Shown here piece by piece: positions 49,723-58,436 of a stretch of 64,000 nt of DNA. Under the pieces are notes generated by a model. It was not told where the DNA came from. It saw nothing but the letters and a program-made list of their open reading frames with translations, and ran no database searches. How positions within the stretch are numbered: the stretch's first letter is position 1; every line of letters starts with the position of its first letter. Origin of the DNA: IDS-8 sp035304345 (GTDB lineage Bacteria; Pseudomonadota; Gammaproteobacteria; Steroidobacterales; Woeseiaceae); the NCBI GenBank assembly GCA_035304345.1, contig DATGQE010000070.1, forward strand, positions 62,001-126,000, given 5' to 3'. The translations under genes were made by a program, and so were the position numbers.

Positions 49723-52209
49723 GTGAAGGACAAGCGGTGGGCCATTCACAAGTTCGGCGGCAGCAGCCTGGCCGACGCGGCGTGCTTTCGTCGCGTCGCC
49801 GACATCGTCGCGGAGCTGCCGGGGGGTACGCTCGGCATCGTGGTCTCGGCCATGCGCGGCACCACCGATGCGCTCCTCGGTCTCACGGCGCTCGCGGAGC
49901 GCGGTGACCGCGGCTTCGCCGACGCGCTCGCCGGGATCGGCGAGCGGCATGCCGCCACGGCGCGGGAGCTGATCGCCGGTCCGCGCCTCGCGGAACTCCT
50001 GGACGCCTGGCAGGCCGACGCCGCGCGCATCCAGGACCTGCTGCACACGGTCGCCGGGGAAGGAGAGCCCTCGCCGCACGCCCGCGACGTCGTCGCCGGC
50101 TTCGGGGAGCTGTGGTCGGCGCGGCTCCTGTCGTCGTACCTGGCGGAACGCCTCGGGGAGGACCGTGCCGGCACGTGGATCGACGCCCGGCGCGTCGTCA
50201 CCGTGCGCCAGACCGAGCTCGGCCCGGCGGTGCAGTGGGACGTCACGCGCCGCCGCTGGCGCGAGAACCTCGCGGAGGACTTCGACGGCATCGTCGTGAT
50301 CACGGGGTTCATCGCCTCCGACGAGCAGGGCGTGCAGACCACCCTGGGCCGCAACGGCAGCGATTTCTCGGCATCGATCTTCGCCGCGCTCGCGGGCGCG
50401 GACGAGCTCTATATCTGGACCGACGTCGACGGCGTGATGAGCGCGGATCCGAACCGCGTTCCCGAAGCGAAGATCATTCCCAGCCTGACCTACAGCGAGG
50501 CGATGGAGCTCGCCTATTTCGGTGCGAAGGTCATCCACCCGCAGACGCTGGTGCCGGCGGTGGAGCACGGCATTCCCGTGATCATCCGCAACACGTTCGC
50601 CCCGGACCAACCGGGCAGCCGCGTGCTCGCCACCGCCACGTCCGAGGAACAGATCAAGGGCATCACCGCGATCGCCGGCATGGCGCTCGTGAACCTGGAA
50701 GGCTCGGGCATGGTGGGCGTTCCGGGCACGGCGGACCGCCTGTTCGGTGCGCTCAAGAAGGCCGGCGTCTCGGTGACGCTCATCTCGCAGGCGAGCTCCG
50801 AGCACTCCATCTGCGTCGCCGTGCCGGAGAGCCTCGCCGAGCGCGCGCGCAGCGTCGTCGCGGAGGCGTTCGCGGAGGAGCTCGCCGGCGGCCAGATCCA
50901 GAAGGTGGACGTCACGCCGGGGCAGAGCATCATCGCGGTCGTGGGCGACGGCATGGCCGGCACGCCCGGCATCGCGGGGCGTTTCTTCGGCACGCTGGGC
51001 CGCGCGGGCGTCAACGTCCGGGCGATCGCCCAGGGCTCTTCCGAGCGCAACATCTCGGCCGTGATCGACACCAGCGAAGCCACCCGCGCGCTGCGTGCCG
51101 TGCACTCGGGCTTCTACCTTTCGGCGAAGACGATCTCCATCGGCCTGATCGGCCCCGGCTCGGTCGGCGCCACGCTGCTCAGGCAGCTCGAGCGGCAGGG
51201 TGAGCGCCTGCGCGAGGAGTTCAACCTCGACCTGCGCATCCGCGCGATCGCCCGCTCGAGCCGCATGCTGCTCGGCGACCGGCGCATCGCGCTGGACGGG
51301 TGGCGACAGGCCCTCGCGGAATCGACGACGCCGCTCGACCTTGAGGCGCTCGAGCGTCACGTCGACGCGGATCACCTGCCGCATGCCGCGATCGTCGACT
51401 GCACGGCGAGCGACGACGTCGCGCGGCGCTACGCCGGCTGGCTCGCGCGCGGCATTCACGTGGTGACGCCCAACAAGAAAGCCTTCAGCGGCGATCCCGG
51501 GTACTACGCGGAGCTGAAGCGAAGCTGCCGCGCCGGGAACTCGCATTGCTTCTACGAGACGACGGTCGGCGCCGCGCTGCCCGTGATCCGCACGCTGCGC
51601 GACCTCGTCGACACGGGCGACCGGGTGCATTCCATCCAGGGCATCCTGTCGGGCACGCTCGCCTACCTCTTCAACGTGTTCGACGGCTCGATGCCGTTCT
51701 CGGAGATCGTGCTCGCGGCGCGGGAGAGCGGCTTCACCGAGCCGGATCCGCGCGACGACCTTTCGGGCATGGACGTGGCGCGCAAGCTCACGATCCTGGC
51801 CCGTGAAATGGGCAGCACGATCGAGATCGGCGATTTCCCGGTGGAGAACCTGGTGCCCGAGAACCTGCGCGAGGTCGACCTCGACGAGTTCCTGCGGCGG
51901 CTCCCGGAGCACGACGAGGCGATGGCCGCGCGCTTCGACGCCGCCAGGAAACGGGGGCGCCGGCTGCGCTACATCGCGCGGCTCGACGAGCACGGCGCGG
52001 CGTCGGTGGGCCTCGAGGAAGTGCCGCCCGACAGCGCGTTCAGCCACATCAACCTGACGGACAACATCGTGCAGTTCGTCAGCGAGCGCTACTCGGCGAA
52101 CCCGCTCGTCGTGCAGGGTCCCGGCGCCGGTCCGGAGGTCACCGCGGCCGGCGTGTTCGCCGATCTCCTGCGCCTCGCCGCGTTCGTGGGAGACGGCGTC
52201 TCGGTATGA
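49723..52209 (+). CDS. thrA: Bifunctional aspartokinase/homoserine dehydrogenase
   Basis: 828 residues from GTG 49723. The kinase part starts with AIHKFGGSSLADA (about 5-17) and includes the two ACT regulatory repeats in the middle (GMALVNLEGSGMVGVPGTADRLFGAL, IIAVVGDGMAGTPGIAGRFFGTLGRAGVNVRAIAQGSSERNISAV). The homoserine dehydrogenase half has IGLIGPGSVGATLL and GILSGTLAYLFNVFDGSMPFSEI. Fusion of the two enzymes is typical of Gammaproteobacteria; feedback control by threonine is expected. It begins thrA-thrB-thrC; no attenuator leader is seen in the 86 bases upstream. Confidence 0.97.
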   Translation: MKDKRWAIHKFGGSSLADAACFRRVADIVAELPGGTLGIVVSAMRGTTDALLGLTALAERGDRGFADALAGIGERHAATARELIAGPRLAELLDAWQADAARIQDLLHTVAGEGEPSPHARDVVAGFGELWSARLLSSYLAERLGEDRAGTWIDARRVVTVRQTELGPAVQWDVTRRRWRENLAEDFDGIVVITGFIASDEQGVQTTLGRNGSDFSASIFAALAGADELYIWTDVDGVMSADPNRVPEAKIIPSLTYSEAMELAYFGAKVIHPQTLVPAVEHGIPVIIRNTFAPDQPGSRVLATATSEEQIKGITAIAGMALVNLEGSGMVGVPGTADRLFGALKKAGVSVTLISQASSEHSICVAVPESLAERARSVVAEAFAEELAGGQIQKVDVTPGQSIIAVVGDGMAGTPGIAGRFFGTLGRAGVNVRAIAQGSSERNISAVIDTSEATRALRAVHSGFYLSAKTISIGLIGPGSVGATLLRQLERQGERLREEFNLDLRIRAIARSSRMLLGDRRIALDGWRQALAESTTPLDLEALERHVDADHLPHAAIVDCTASDDVARRYAGWLARGIHVVTPNKKAFSGDPGYYAELKRSCRAGNSHCFYETTVGAALPVIRTLRDLVDTGDRVHSIQGILSGTLAYLFNVFDGSMPFSEIVLAARESGFTEPDPRDDLSGMDVARKLTILAREMGSTIEIGDFPVENLVPENLREVDLDEFLRRLPEHDEAMAARFDAARKRGRRLRYIARLDEHGAASVGLEEVPPDSAFSHINLTDNIVQFVSERYSANPLVVQGPGAGPEVTAAGVFADLLRLAAFVGDGVSV

Positions 52210-53156
52210 GCGCGGCAGGCTCCGTCGCGGCGTTCGCGCCGGCGTCGATCGGCAACGTCGCCGTGGGCTTCGACATGCTCGGGCTCGCCGTCGCCGGCGT
52301 GGGCGATACGGTGACCGCGCGCCGGACGTCCGGGCGCGGCGTCCGGGTCGCCGCCGTGCTCGACCGCGACGGCGAGCCGCACCCGGAGCTCGCGGGAGCG
52401 GACGGGCGCAATACTGCCTCGATCGCCGCGGCCGCGCTGTGGGAGGCGCACGGCGCGGGAGGGCTCGAGCTCGTGGTCGAGAAGGGCATCCCGCTGGAAT
52501 CCGGCATGGGCAGCTCGGCGGCCTCGGCGGTCGCCGCCGTCGTCGCGGCGAACGCGCTGCTCGAGCGGCCGCTCGCGCAGGAGGCGCTGCTGCCGTTCGC
52601 GCTCGAAGGCGAGCGTTTCGCGAGCGGCAGCGTGCATGCCGACAACGTCGCTCCCAGCCTGCTCGGCGGGCTCGTGCTGTGCCCGGTCCGGCTGCTGCCG
52701 CGCGCGGTGCGCATCGCGACCCCGGCCGGCGTGAGCAGCGTGCTGCTGCACCCGGAGCTGCGCGTCGATACCGCGAGCGCCCGCCGCTCGCTGGCACGCA
52801 GCGTGGAGATGGCGCAATGGCTGGAGCAGCAGGGCTGCCTGGCCGCGTTCATCGCCGCCTGCGAGCACGGCGAGGTCGCGCTCATCGGCGAGACGCTGCG
52901 CGACGTGATCATCGAGCCGCAGCGCGCGGCGCGCGTTCCGCCTTTTGCCGCGGTGAAGGCCGCGGCGCTCGAGGCGGGGGCGCTGGGCTGCTCGCTGTCC
53001 GGCAGCGGCCCTTCGATCTTCGCCCTGTGCGAGGACGCGCGGGCGAGCGCGGTCGCCGGGGCGATGGCCGCCGCCTGCCGCGAGACCGGCGTCGACTGCG
53101 AGACCTGGATCAGCCCGATGGACGCGCCCGGCGCCCGGTTGGTCACGCCGCCATGA
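52206..53156 (+). CDS. thrB: Homoserine kinase
   Basis: 316 residues, a GHMP kinase. The start ATG overlaps the thrA stop by 4 bases. Motifs: FAPASIGNVAVGFDMLGLAV (residues 8-27), the ATP loop PLESGMGSSAASAVAAVVAAN at about 97-117, and LSGSGPSIFALCEDA near the C-terminus. It phosphorylates homoserine for threonine synthase. Overlaps thrC by 4 bases. Confidence 0.97.
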   Translation: MSAAGSVAAFAPASIGNVAVGFDMLGLAVAGVGDTVTARRTSGRGVRVAAVLDRDGEPHPELAGADGRNTASIAAAALWEAHGAGGLELVVEKGIPLESGMGSSAASAVAAVVAANALLERPLAQEALLPFALEGERFASGSVHADNVAPSLLGGLVLCPVRLLPRAVRIATPAGVSSVLLHPELRVDTASARRSLARSVEMAQWLEQQGCLAAFIAACEHGEVALIGETLRDVIIEPQRAARVPPFAAVKAAALEAGALGCSLSGSGPSIFALCEDARASAVAGAMAAACRETGVDCETWISPMDAPGARLVTPP

Positions 53157-54460
53157 GGTACGTGAGCACGCGTGGCGGCGAGAGCGCGTCCCTGGACGAA
53201 GCCCTCTCCCGGGGCCTCGCACGCGACGGCGGCCTGTTCCTGCCCGAGCCGCTCCCTGCATTCTCCCCGGACGCGTTCGCGGGCGCGACGGATATCGGCG
53301 CGGTCGCGAAGATCCTGCTCGCGCCGTTCTTCGCCGGCTCGCGCCTCGAGGGCTCGCTCGGCGCGATCGTGGACGAGACGTTCGCGTTCCCGGTGCCGCT
53401 GCGCGAGCTGTCGTTCGCGCCGGGCACGGCTTTCATGCTGGAGCTGTTCCACGGGCCGACCGCGGCGTTCAAGGACGTCGGGGCGCGTTTCCTCGCCGCC
53501 TGCCTGTCGCGGCTGGAGCAGGGTGACGGGCGCCCGCTCACGATCCTGGTCGCCACCTCCGGCGACACGGGCGGGGCCGTCGCGGGTGCCTTCCACGGGC
53601 GCCCCGGCGTGCAGGTCGTGGTCCTGTTTCCCGAGAAGCGCGTGTCGGCGCGCCAGCGCCACCAGCTCACGTGCTGGGGCGGCAACGTGCTCTCGCTGGA
53701 GGTGGCCGGGTCGTTCGACGACTGCCAGGCGCTCGTGAAGCAGGCGATGGGCGACGGCCCGCTCCGCGGGCGCTTCCGCTTCAGCTCGGCGAACAGCATC
53801 AACGTCGGTCGGCTGCTGCCGCAGTGCACGTACTACGCCTACGCCGCGCTCATGCGCTGGCGCGAGACCGGAGAGGCCCCGTCGTTCGTGATCCCGACCG
53901 GCAATCTCGGCAACGCGCTCGCGTGCGTGCTCGCGCGGCGCATGGGCCTGCCGATCGGCGACATCGTGCTCGCCACGAACGCGAACCGCCCGATCCCGGA
54001 CTACCTGGAGAGCGGGGAGTGGAAGCCGCGGCCGAGCATCGCGACGCTCGCCTCCGCGATGGACGTCGGCGCGCCCAGCAACATGGAGCGGCTGCTCGAG
54101 CTGGTGGAGGATGTCGCGGCGGCGCGCCGGGAGCTCCGCGCGCGCTCGGTGAGCGACGCGGACATACGAGAGGCGATCGTGCAGGATCACCGCGAGCTCG
54201 GGTTCGCGACCTGTCCGCACACGGCGACGGCCACGTTCGTGTACCGCGCGCTCACCGACGCCGAGCGGCGCGCGAGCGAATGGATCCTCGTGGCGACCGC
54301 GCACCCGGCGAAGTTCGAAGCCATCGTCGAGCCGCTGATCGGGGGCCCGGTCGCGCTGCCCGAATCGCTGCGCGAGATACTCGCGCGGCCGTCACGTTCC
54401 GTTCGCATCGAGCCGGATCTCGGCTCGCTGGTTGCCGCGGTCGATGCGCATGCGCCTTGA
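53153..54460 (+). CDS. thrC: Threonine synthase
   Basis: 435 residues from ATG 53153. A PLP enzyme: MRYVSTRG at the start, HGPTAAFKDVGARF with the PLP lysine at about residue 107, ATSGDTGGAVAGAFHGR (phosphate loop), FRFSSANSINVGRLLPQ and IPTGNLGNALA. It makes threonine from O-phosphohomoserine. It ends the thr operon. Confidence 0.97.
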   Translation: MRYVSTRGGESASLDEALSRGLARDGGLFLPEPLPAFSPDAFAGATDIGAVAKILLAPFFAGSRLEGSLGAIVDETFAFPVPLRELSFAPGTAFMLELFHGPTAAFKDVGARFLAACLSRLEQGDGRPLTILVATSGDTGGAVAGAFHGRPGVQVVVLFPEKRVSARQRHQLTCWGGNVLSLEVAGSFDDCQALVKQAMGDGPLRGRFRFSSANSINVGRLLPQCTYYAYAALMRWRETGEAPSFVIPTGNLGNALACVLARRMGLPIGDIVLATNANRPIPDYLESGEWKPRPSIATLASAMDVGAPSNMERLLELVEDVAAARRELRARSVSDADIREAIVQDHRELGFATCPHTATATFVYRALTDAERRASEWILVATAHPAKFEAIVEPLIGGPVALPESLREILARPSRSVRIEPDLGSLVAAVDAHAP

Positions 54461-54522
54461 CGCGCGCGCGCGCACGGGACATAAATGACGCCCGTGCACG
54501 CACACGGTTACCGGAAGAGGGG

Positions 54523-55125
54523 ATGAGCGAAACACTGCCAGCCGGGCTTGCGCCCGGCTACCTGCTGCCGCTGATCCTCGCCGCCCTGCTTCTCGCGTGG
54601 CTCCTCGTCGTCTACCGCCGGCGCCGGCAGGGCGCGCGCTCGCTGGCGAAGCTGTTTTCCAGCATCGCGTTCGACCGCATCGAGAATCTCGTCGTGCCGA
54701 ACGTCGACGAAGGCGAGATCCAGATCGATCACCTGCTGCTGACGGCGCAGGGCCTGTTGATCGTCGACGTGAAGGACGTCACCGGCACCGTGTTCGGCGG
54801 CGACAAAATGCAGGACTGGACGGTGATCAGCAGCGAGCGGCGCTTCACGTTCTCGAATCCGCAGCCGGCACTGTTCGATCGCATCGCCGCGGTGCGCGAG
54901 ATCGTGCGGCAGGTGCCGGTCGCGGGCAGGATCCTGTTCACCGACGGCGCCGAGTTCACGAAAGGCGTGCCGTCGCTGGTCTGCAAGGCGAGCGACCTGC
55001 TCGCGGAGTTCCAGGAAGCCGACAAGGCGGCCGCCCGCGCCCGGGTCGAGGCCTTCAGGCCGCAGTGGGAGCTCCTGCGCGGCCACGCCGCCCCCGCGCG
55101 GCCGGGTGGCTTGGTGCGCACCTGA
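54523..55125 (+). CDS. NERD-domain membrane-anchored protein
   Basis: 200 residues. A membrane helix at about 12-32 precedes a nuclease-related (NERD) domain: EGEIQIDHLLLTAQGLLIVDVKDVTGTVFG contains the conserved Asp and the DVK triad seen in PD-(D/E)xK-like folds. The rest of the domain fits NERD in length. NERD proteins are often associated with DNA processing or defence, but some have lost activity. It stands between thrC and the DUF1538 block, convergent with the latter. Confidence 0.8.
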   Translation: MSETLPAGLAPGYLLPLILAALLLAWLLVVYRRRRQGARSLAKLFSSIAFDRIENLVVPNVDEGEIQIDHLLLTAQGLLIVDVKDVTGTVFGGDKMQDWTVISSERRFTFSNPQPALFDRIAAVREIVRQVPVAGRILFTDGAEFTKGVPSLVCKASDLLAEFQEADKAAARARVEAFRPQWELLRGHAAPARPGGLVRT

Positions 55126-55158
55126 ACGCGGTGCGGTGCCGCCCGGCAGGCGGCGCGG

Positions 55159-55560
55159 TCAGTCGAGATCGAGCGAGCCCAGCACCAGCAGGTAGTAGCT
55201 GACGATGCCGATCACCTCGTTGTTCTCGATCACCGGCGCATGGCTGATCCCGCAGCGCTCGAACAGCCGCGCGCAGTGGCGGATGCTCATGTCGGGCCGC
55301 ACGGAGATGACCGGCTTCGCCATGATCTCGTAGGCGTTGACCCGTTCGGGCGAACGATCCTTCGCGATCACCTGCTTGGCGATGTCCGAGAACAGGACCA
55401 TCCCGTACTCGTCGTTGGGGTAGCGCTTCTTGACGATCAGGCTGGTCGCGCCGACGCGCTTCATGATGCGCATCGCCTCCATCACGTCGATGCGACCGTC
55501 GACCATCGTGACGTTTTCGCGCATCACCTGGCGGACGGTAATGTCCCTGATGTCTTTCAT
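55159..55560 (-). CDS. CBS-domain protein
   Basis: 133 residues with two CBS motifs (ITVRQVMRENVTMVDGRIDVMEAMRIMKRVGATSLIVKKR; YEIMAKPVISVRPDMSIRHCARLFERCGISHAPVIENNEVIGIVSY). CBS pairs bind adenosine nucleotides and report energy state. It is the last gene of the DUF1538 operon; its ATG overlaps the P-II gene stop by 4 bases. It probably controls the carrier. Confidence 0.9.
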   Translation of the reverse strand: MKDIRDITVRQVMRENVTMVDGRIDVMEAMRIMKRVGATSLIVKKRYPNDEYGMVLFSDIAKQVIAKDRSPERVNAYEIMAKPVISVRPDMSIRHCARLFERCGISHAPVIENNEVIGIVSYYLLVLGSLDLD

Positions 55561-55907
55561 AGCTCCGTCTCCACGACATCGGTCAATTCTTCGGCCTGGC
55601 GTATGATGCCGACCGCGTCCTCGACGTCGATCTGCACGGCGATCCCCGTGCCCGGCTTGGTATCGAATTCACCGACTTCGGCGATGTGCTCCAGGATGCG
55701 GCGACTGAGATGCTCCTCGACGAGCATCAGGAGCACGTCGCGTTGCGCCGAGAGCGCCATGCCGAGGAAGCTCACGGGCTTGCTGAGGCCCTCGCCGCGC
55801 GCGTGCGTGATCACGGTGCAGCCTGTCGCGCCGGCCTCGCGTGCCGCGTCCATCACCGCTTTCGTCTGGCGGTCTTCGACGAATACGACGAGCAGTTTGA
55901 AATGCAT
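55557..55907 (-). CDS. P-II-like nitrogen regulatory protein homologue
   Basis: 116 residues of the GlnB/P-II fold: FKLLVVFVEDRQTKAVMDAAREAGATGCTVITHARGEG is the first ferredoxin-like half and VLLMLVEEHLSRRILEHIAEVGEF the second. The T-loop tyrosine that is uridylylated in GlnB is not evident. P-II proteins bind ATP/ADP and 2-oxoglutarate or other ligands and set the activity of membrane carriers. Its neighbours are two DUF1538 membrane proteins, so it should regulate them directly. Confidence 0.85.
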   Translation of the reverse strand: MHFKLLVVFVEDRQTKAVMDAAREAGATGCTVITHARGEGLSKPVSFLGMALSAQRDVLLMLVEEHLSRRILEHIAEVGEFDTKPGTGIAVQIDVEDAVGIIRQAEELTDVVETEL

Positions 55908-55938
55908 GTCAACATTCTCCCTGGAGAAATCCGGACAA

Positions 55939-56739
55939 TCAGCCAGGCTCCTGGTCTTGCGGAGGGGTCAGGGTGCGAAGGCGCTGGGCGCGCCGCTCGA
56001 GTAATGCGTTGATCTGCGCGTAGGCAAGTACCGTTATCACCGGGTGCGCGGCGGCCAGCGCCAGCAACCCGAAACCGTCCACCAGCTCGCTTCGGCCCGG
56101 CACCTGCTGGGCGAGGCCGAGGCCCAGGGCGGTGACGACGGGCACGGTCACCGCCGAGGTGCTCACGCCGCCGACATCGTAAGCCACGGAAGTGATGGCG
56201 CGCGGCGCGAATAACGTTTGCACGATGATAACCGCATAGGTGGCGGCGATGCACCAGTGGAGGGGTATGCCGGCCGCGATGCGCACCGTGCCCACGGTGA
56301 CGCCGAGCGCCACCCCCAGCGCCGCCGCGACCCGCAGGCCCCACGCGTTGATGGTGCCGCCCGAGAGCTCCTGGACGCGGCCGGCGATTGCGAGCAGCGC
56401 CGGCTCGGCGATGGCCGCGCCGAAAGCCAGGCAGAAGGCGAAGGCGAAGATGAGCCGATAGTCCCACCAGCCGGGTGCCTGCTCCGGCAGCCTCGCGGTC
56501 GTGAAGGCGACGAGCTGGTCCACCATCAGCCGGCCGACGGGGAAGAGCGCCTGCTCGAGCCCCAAGAGGAAGATGCCGAGCCCGGCCAGCATGAGCACGA
56601 AGCCCGCGCCGAGCTGCACGGGTTCCGCGAACTGGCGATGCAGGACGACGCGGTGGAAGAACAGCATGAAGGCGGCGATCGGCACGACGCTCAGGGTGGT
56701 GTCCCCGATCATCCGCAGGATCGCGAGCATCAGGTCCAT
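55939..56739 (-). CDS. DUF1538 membrane protein (second copy)
   Basis: 266 residues from ATG 56739, overlapping the first copy by 10 bases. Six or seven membrane helices. Family strings GLGIFLLGLEQALFPVGRLM, FGAAIAEPALLAIAGRVQEL and SVAYDVGGVSTSAVTVPVVTALGLGLA match those of the neighbour (IALFPVGDAL, TTLAEPALTAVAG, GIAYDSGAVTSSVITVPLVTALGIGLA). The repeated EPAL and DxGGVxT motifs suggest a pore or substrate site. The paired copies act as one carrier, I infer. Confidence 0.85.
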   Translation of the reverse strand: MDLMLAILRMIGDTTLSVVPIAAFMLFFHRVVLHRQFAEPVQLGAGFVLMLAGLGIFLLGLEQALFPVGRLMVDQLVAFTTARLPEQAPGWWDYRLIFAFAFCLAFGAAIAEPALLAIAGRVQELSGGTINAWGLRVAAALGVALGVTVGTVRIAAGIPLHWCIAATYAVIIVQTLFAPRAITSVAYDVGGVSTSAVTVPVVTALGLGLAQQVPGRSELVDGFGLLALAAAHPVITVLAYAQINALLERRAQRLRTLTPPQDQEPG

Positions 56740-57461
56740 GCCAGCACCGCCGTGTACAGCATCACGAAGAGCATCGGGACGAGGAGGATCAGCGCGATCA
56801 TGCCGAAGCCGTCGGTGAGCGGATTGCGCTCCGCCAGCGAGGAGGCGAGGCCGATGCCGAGCGCCGTGACCAGGGGAACCGTGATGACGGAGGAGGTGAC
56901 GGCCCCGGAATCGTAGGCGATGCCGACTGCTTCGGGCGGGGCGACGAAGGTGATGGCGATCACCAGCAGGTAGCCTCCCGCGACGAGCTTCGGCAGCGAC
57001 CAACCGAACACGATGCGTGTGACGCCGAGCACCAGGGCGGCGCCGACGGCCAGGGCCACCGCGAGCCGCAGGCCGAGGGCGTAGCGGGACAGCGCCGGCG
57101 CGGTATCCGCGATCGAGCCGCCCGCCGCGGCGACCTTCGCCGCCTCGCCGGCGACGGCCGTCAGCGCGGGCTCGGCCAGCGTGGTCCCGAAGCCCAGCAG
57201 GAAGGCGAAGGCGAGCAGCCAGGCGAAGCTGCCGCGCGAAGCGAGCGCGTAGGCCAGTGCGTCACCGACGGGGAACAACGCAATTTCCAGCCCGTACACG
57301 AACAGCGTCAGGCCGACCACTACGAGCACCGCGCCCTGTGCGAGGACGGCCAGGTCGGAGACGGGGCGATCCAGGACGATCGTCTGGAAAAACAGGATGA
57401 CGATGAGCACGGGAGCGAGGTCCCGCAGGCTGCCCAGTGCCATCCGCCAGAACAAACGCAT
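56730..57461 (-). CDS. DUF1538 membrane protein (first copy)
   Basis: 243 residues from ATG 57461. It shares the DUF1538 motifs with the following gene (EIALFPVGDAL, TTLAEPALTA, AYDSGAVTSSVITVPLVTALGIGLA) and has six or seven helices. First gene of a four-gene unit with a second DUF1538, a P-II-like protein and a CBS protein. DUF1538 function is not established; a transport role is inferred from fold, duplication and regulator partners. Confidence 0.85.
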   Translation of the reverse strand: MRLFWRMALGSLRDLAPVLIVILFFQTIVLDRPVSDLAVLAQGAVLVVVGLTLFVYGLEIALFPVGDALAYALASRGSFAWLLAFAFLLGFGTTLAEPALTAVAGEAAKVAAAGGSIADTAPALSRYALGLRLAVALAVGAALVLGVTRIVFGWSLPKLVAGGYLLVIAITFVAPPEAVGIAYDSGAVTSSVITVPLVTALGIGLASSLAERNPLTDGFGMIALILLVPMLFVMLYTAVLAWT

Positions 57462-57531
57462 CCGCCGCCCCGACCTTTGTCAGCTCAGCGGTCGAACGGC
57501 GATTGTGCTGTCATCCACGCTGTATCGGCAG

Positions 57532-57561
57532 AATTGCGCTGGATCTTTCCCTCTCGTCAAG
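57532..57561 (-). promoter_or_regulatory. Candidate promoter of the DUF1538 operon
   Basis: On the minus strand TTGACG (57556-57561) is followed after 18 bases by CAATTC (57532-57537). An alternative extended -10 TGCTATACT lies at 57601-57609, just past the tatD stop. Either would give a leader of 60-130 bases. Confidence 0.35.
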
Positions 57562-57617
57562 CCTTGTTTCCCTGGTTCGGTGGCTATGGCGATTTGGACC
57601 AGTATAGCATCCGCCCC

Positions 57618-58436
57618 TCAGCCCGACGGAAGCCGGAAAAGCTCTGCCGCGTTGTCCGTCGACGCGCGCGCGAGCGCTTCTTCGCTCACCTGCATCGCCT
57701 CCGCGGTCACGCGCAGCACCTCGCGCAGGTACATCGGCTCGTTGCGGCGGGTTTTCGGCATCGGCGAGAGCGTCCGCGGCAGCAGGTAGGGCGCATCGGT
57801 CTCGATCAGGACCCGGTCGAGCGGCAGCCCGGCCACGGCCTCGCGCAGCGCGCCGCCCCGGCGCTCGTCGCAGATCCAGCCGGTGATGCCGATGTACAGG
57901 CCGAGGTCCAGGTATTCGCGGAGCATTCGGGCATCGCCGGTGAAGCAATGGGCGACGCCGCCCGCAAGCGCGTCCATTCGCGGGGCGAGGATCTCGAGGA
58001 AATCGTCGTGCGCGTCGCGCTGGTGGAGGAACACGGGCAGGCCGCAGTCGGCGGCCAGCGCGAGCTGGCCCTCGAACGCCTGCCGCTGCGCGTCACGCGG
58101 GGAGAAGTCGCGGAAGTAGTCGAGGCCGCATTCGCCGACCGCGACCACGGCCGGGTGGGTCGTGAGCTCGCGCAGCACGCGGGCCGCCGCCGGCGACCAG
58201 TCGCTCGCGTGATGCGGATGCAGGCCGGCGGTCGCGAACAGCCGGCCCGGCCAGGCCTCGGCAAGGGCCGCCGCCTGCAGGCTCGATTCGACCGAGCTGC
58301 CGGTGACGATCATGCGCGCGACGCCGTGCTCGCGGGCGCGCTCGATGACGGCGTCGCGGTCGTCGTCGAACGAGTCGTGGGCCAGGTTCACGCCGATGTC
58401 GATCAGTTCGTCGAGAGAAGGCTTTTCCGGGTTCAT
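57618..58436 (-). CDS. tatD: TatD-family DNase/hydrolase
   Basis: 272 residues from ATG 58436, overlapping the ABC permease stop by 4 bases. TIM-barrel metal ligands are visible: IDIGVNLAHDSF in place of the usual HxH (weak), AVGECGLDYFRDFSP, VFLHQRDAHDDF, HCFTGD and LIETDAPYLLPRT. TatD proteins are 3'-5' DNases linked to DNA repair and to peptidase-like reactions; they are not part of the Tat translocon. Its coupling to an ABC exporter is unusual. Confidence 0.92.
   Translation of the reverse strand: MNPEKPSLDELIDIGVNLAHDSFDDDRDAVIERAREHGVARMIVTGSSVESSLQAAALAEAWPGRLFATAGLHPHHASDWSPAAARVLRELTTHPAVVAVGECGLDYFRDFSPRDAQRQAFEGQLALAADCGLPVFLHQRDAHDDFLEILAPRMDALAGGVAHCFTGDARMLREYLDLGLYIGITGWICDERRGGALREAVAGLPLDRVLIETDAPYLLPRTLSPMPKTRRNEPMYLREVLRVTAEAMQVSEEALARASTDNAAELFRLPSG

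Noticed and set aside
49573..52797. 1074-codon open frame on the minus strand
   Set aside because: It is antisense to thrA, thrB and the tRNA; its translation is Arg/Ala/His-rich without motifs. High GC makes stop codons rare on the opposite strand.
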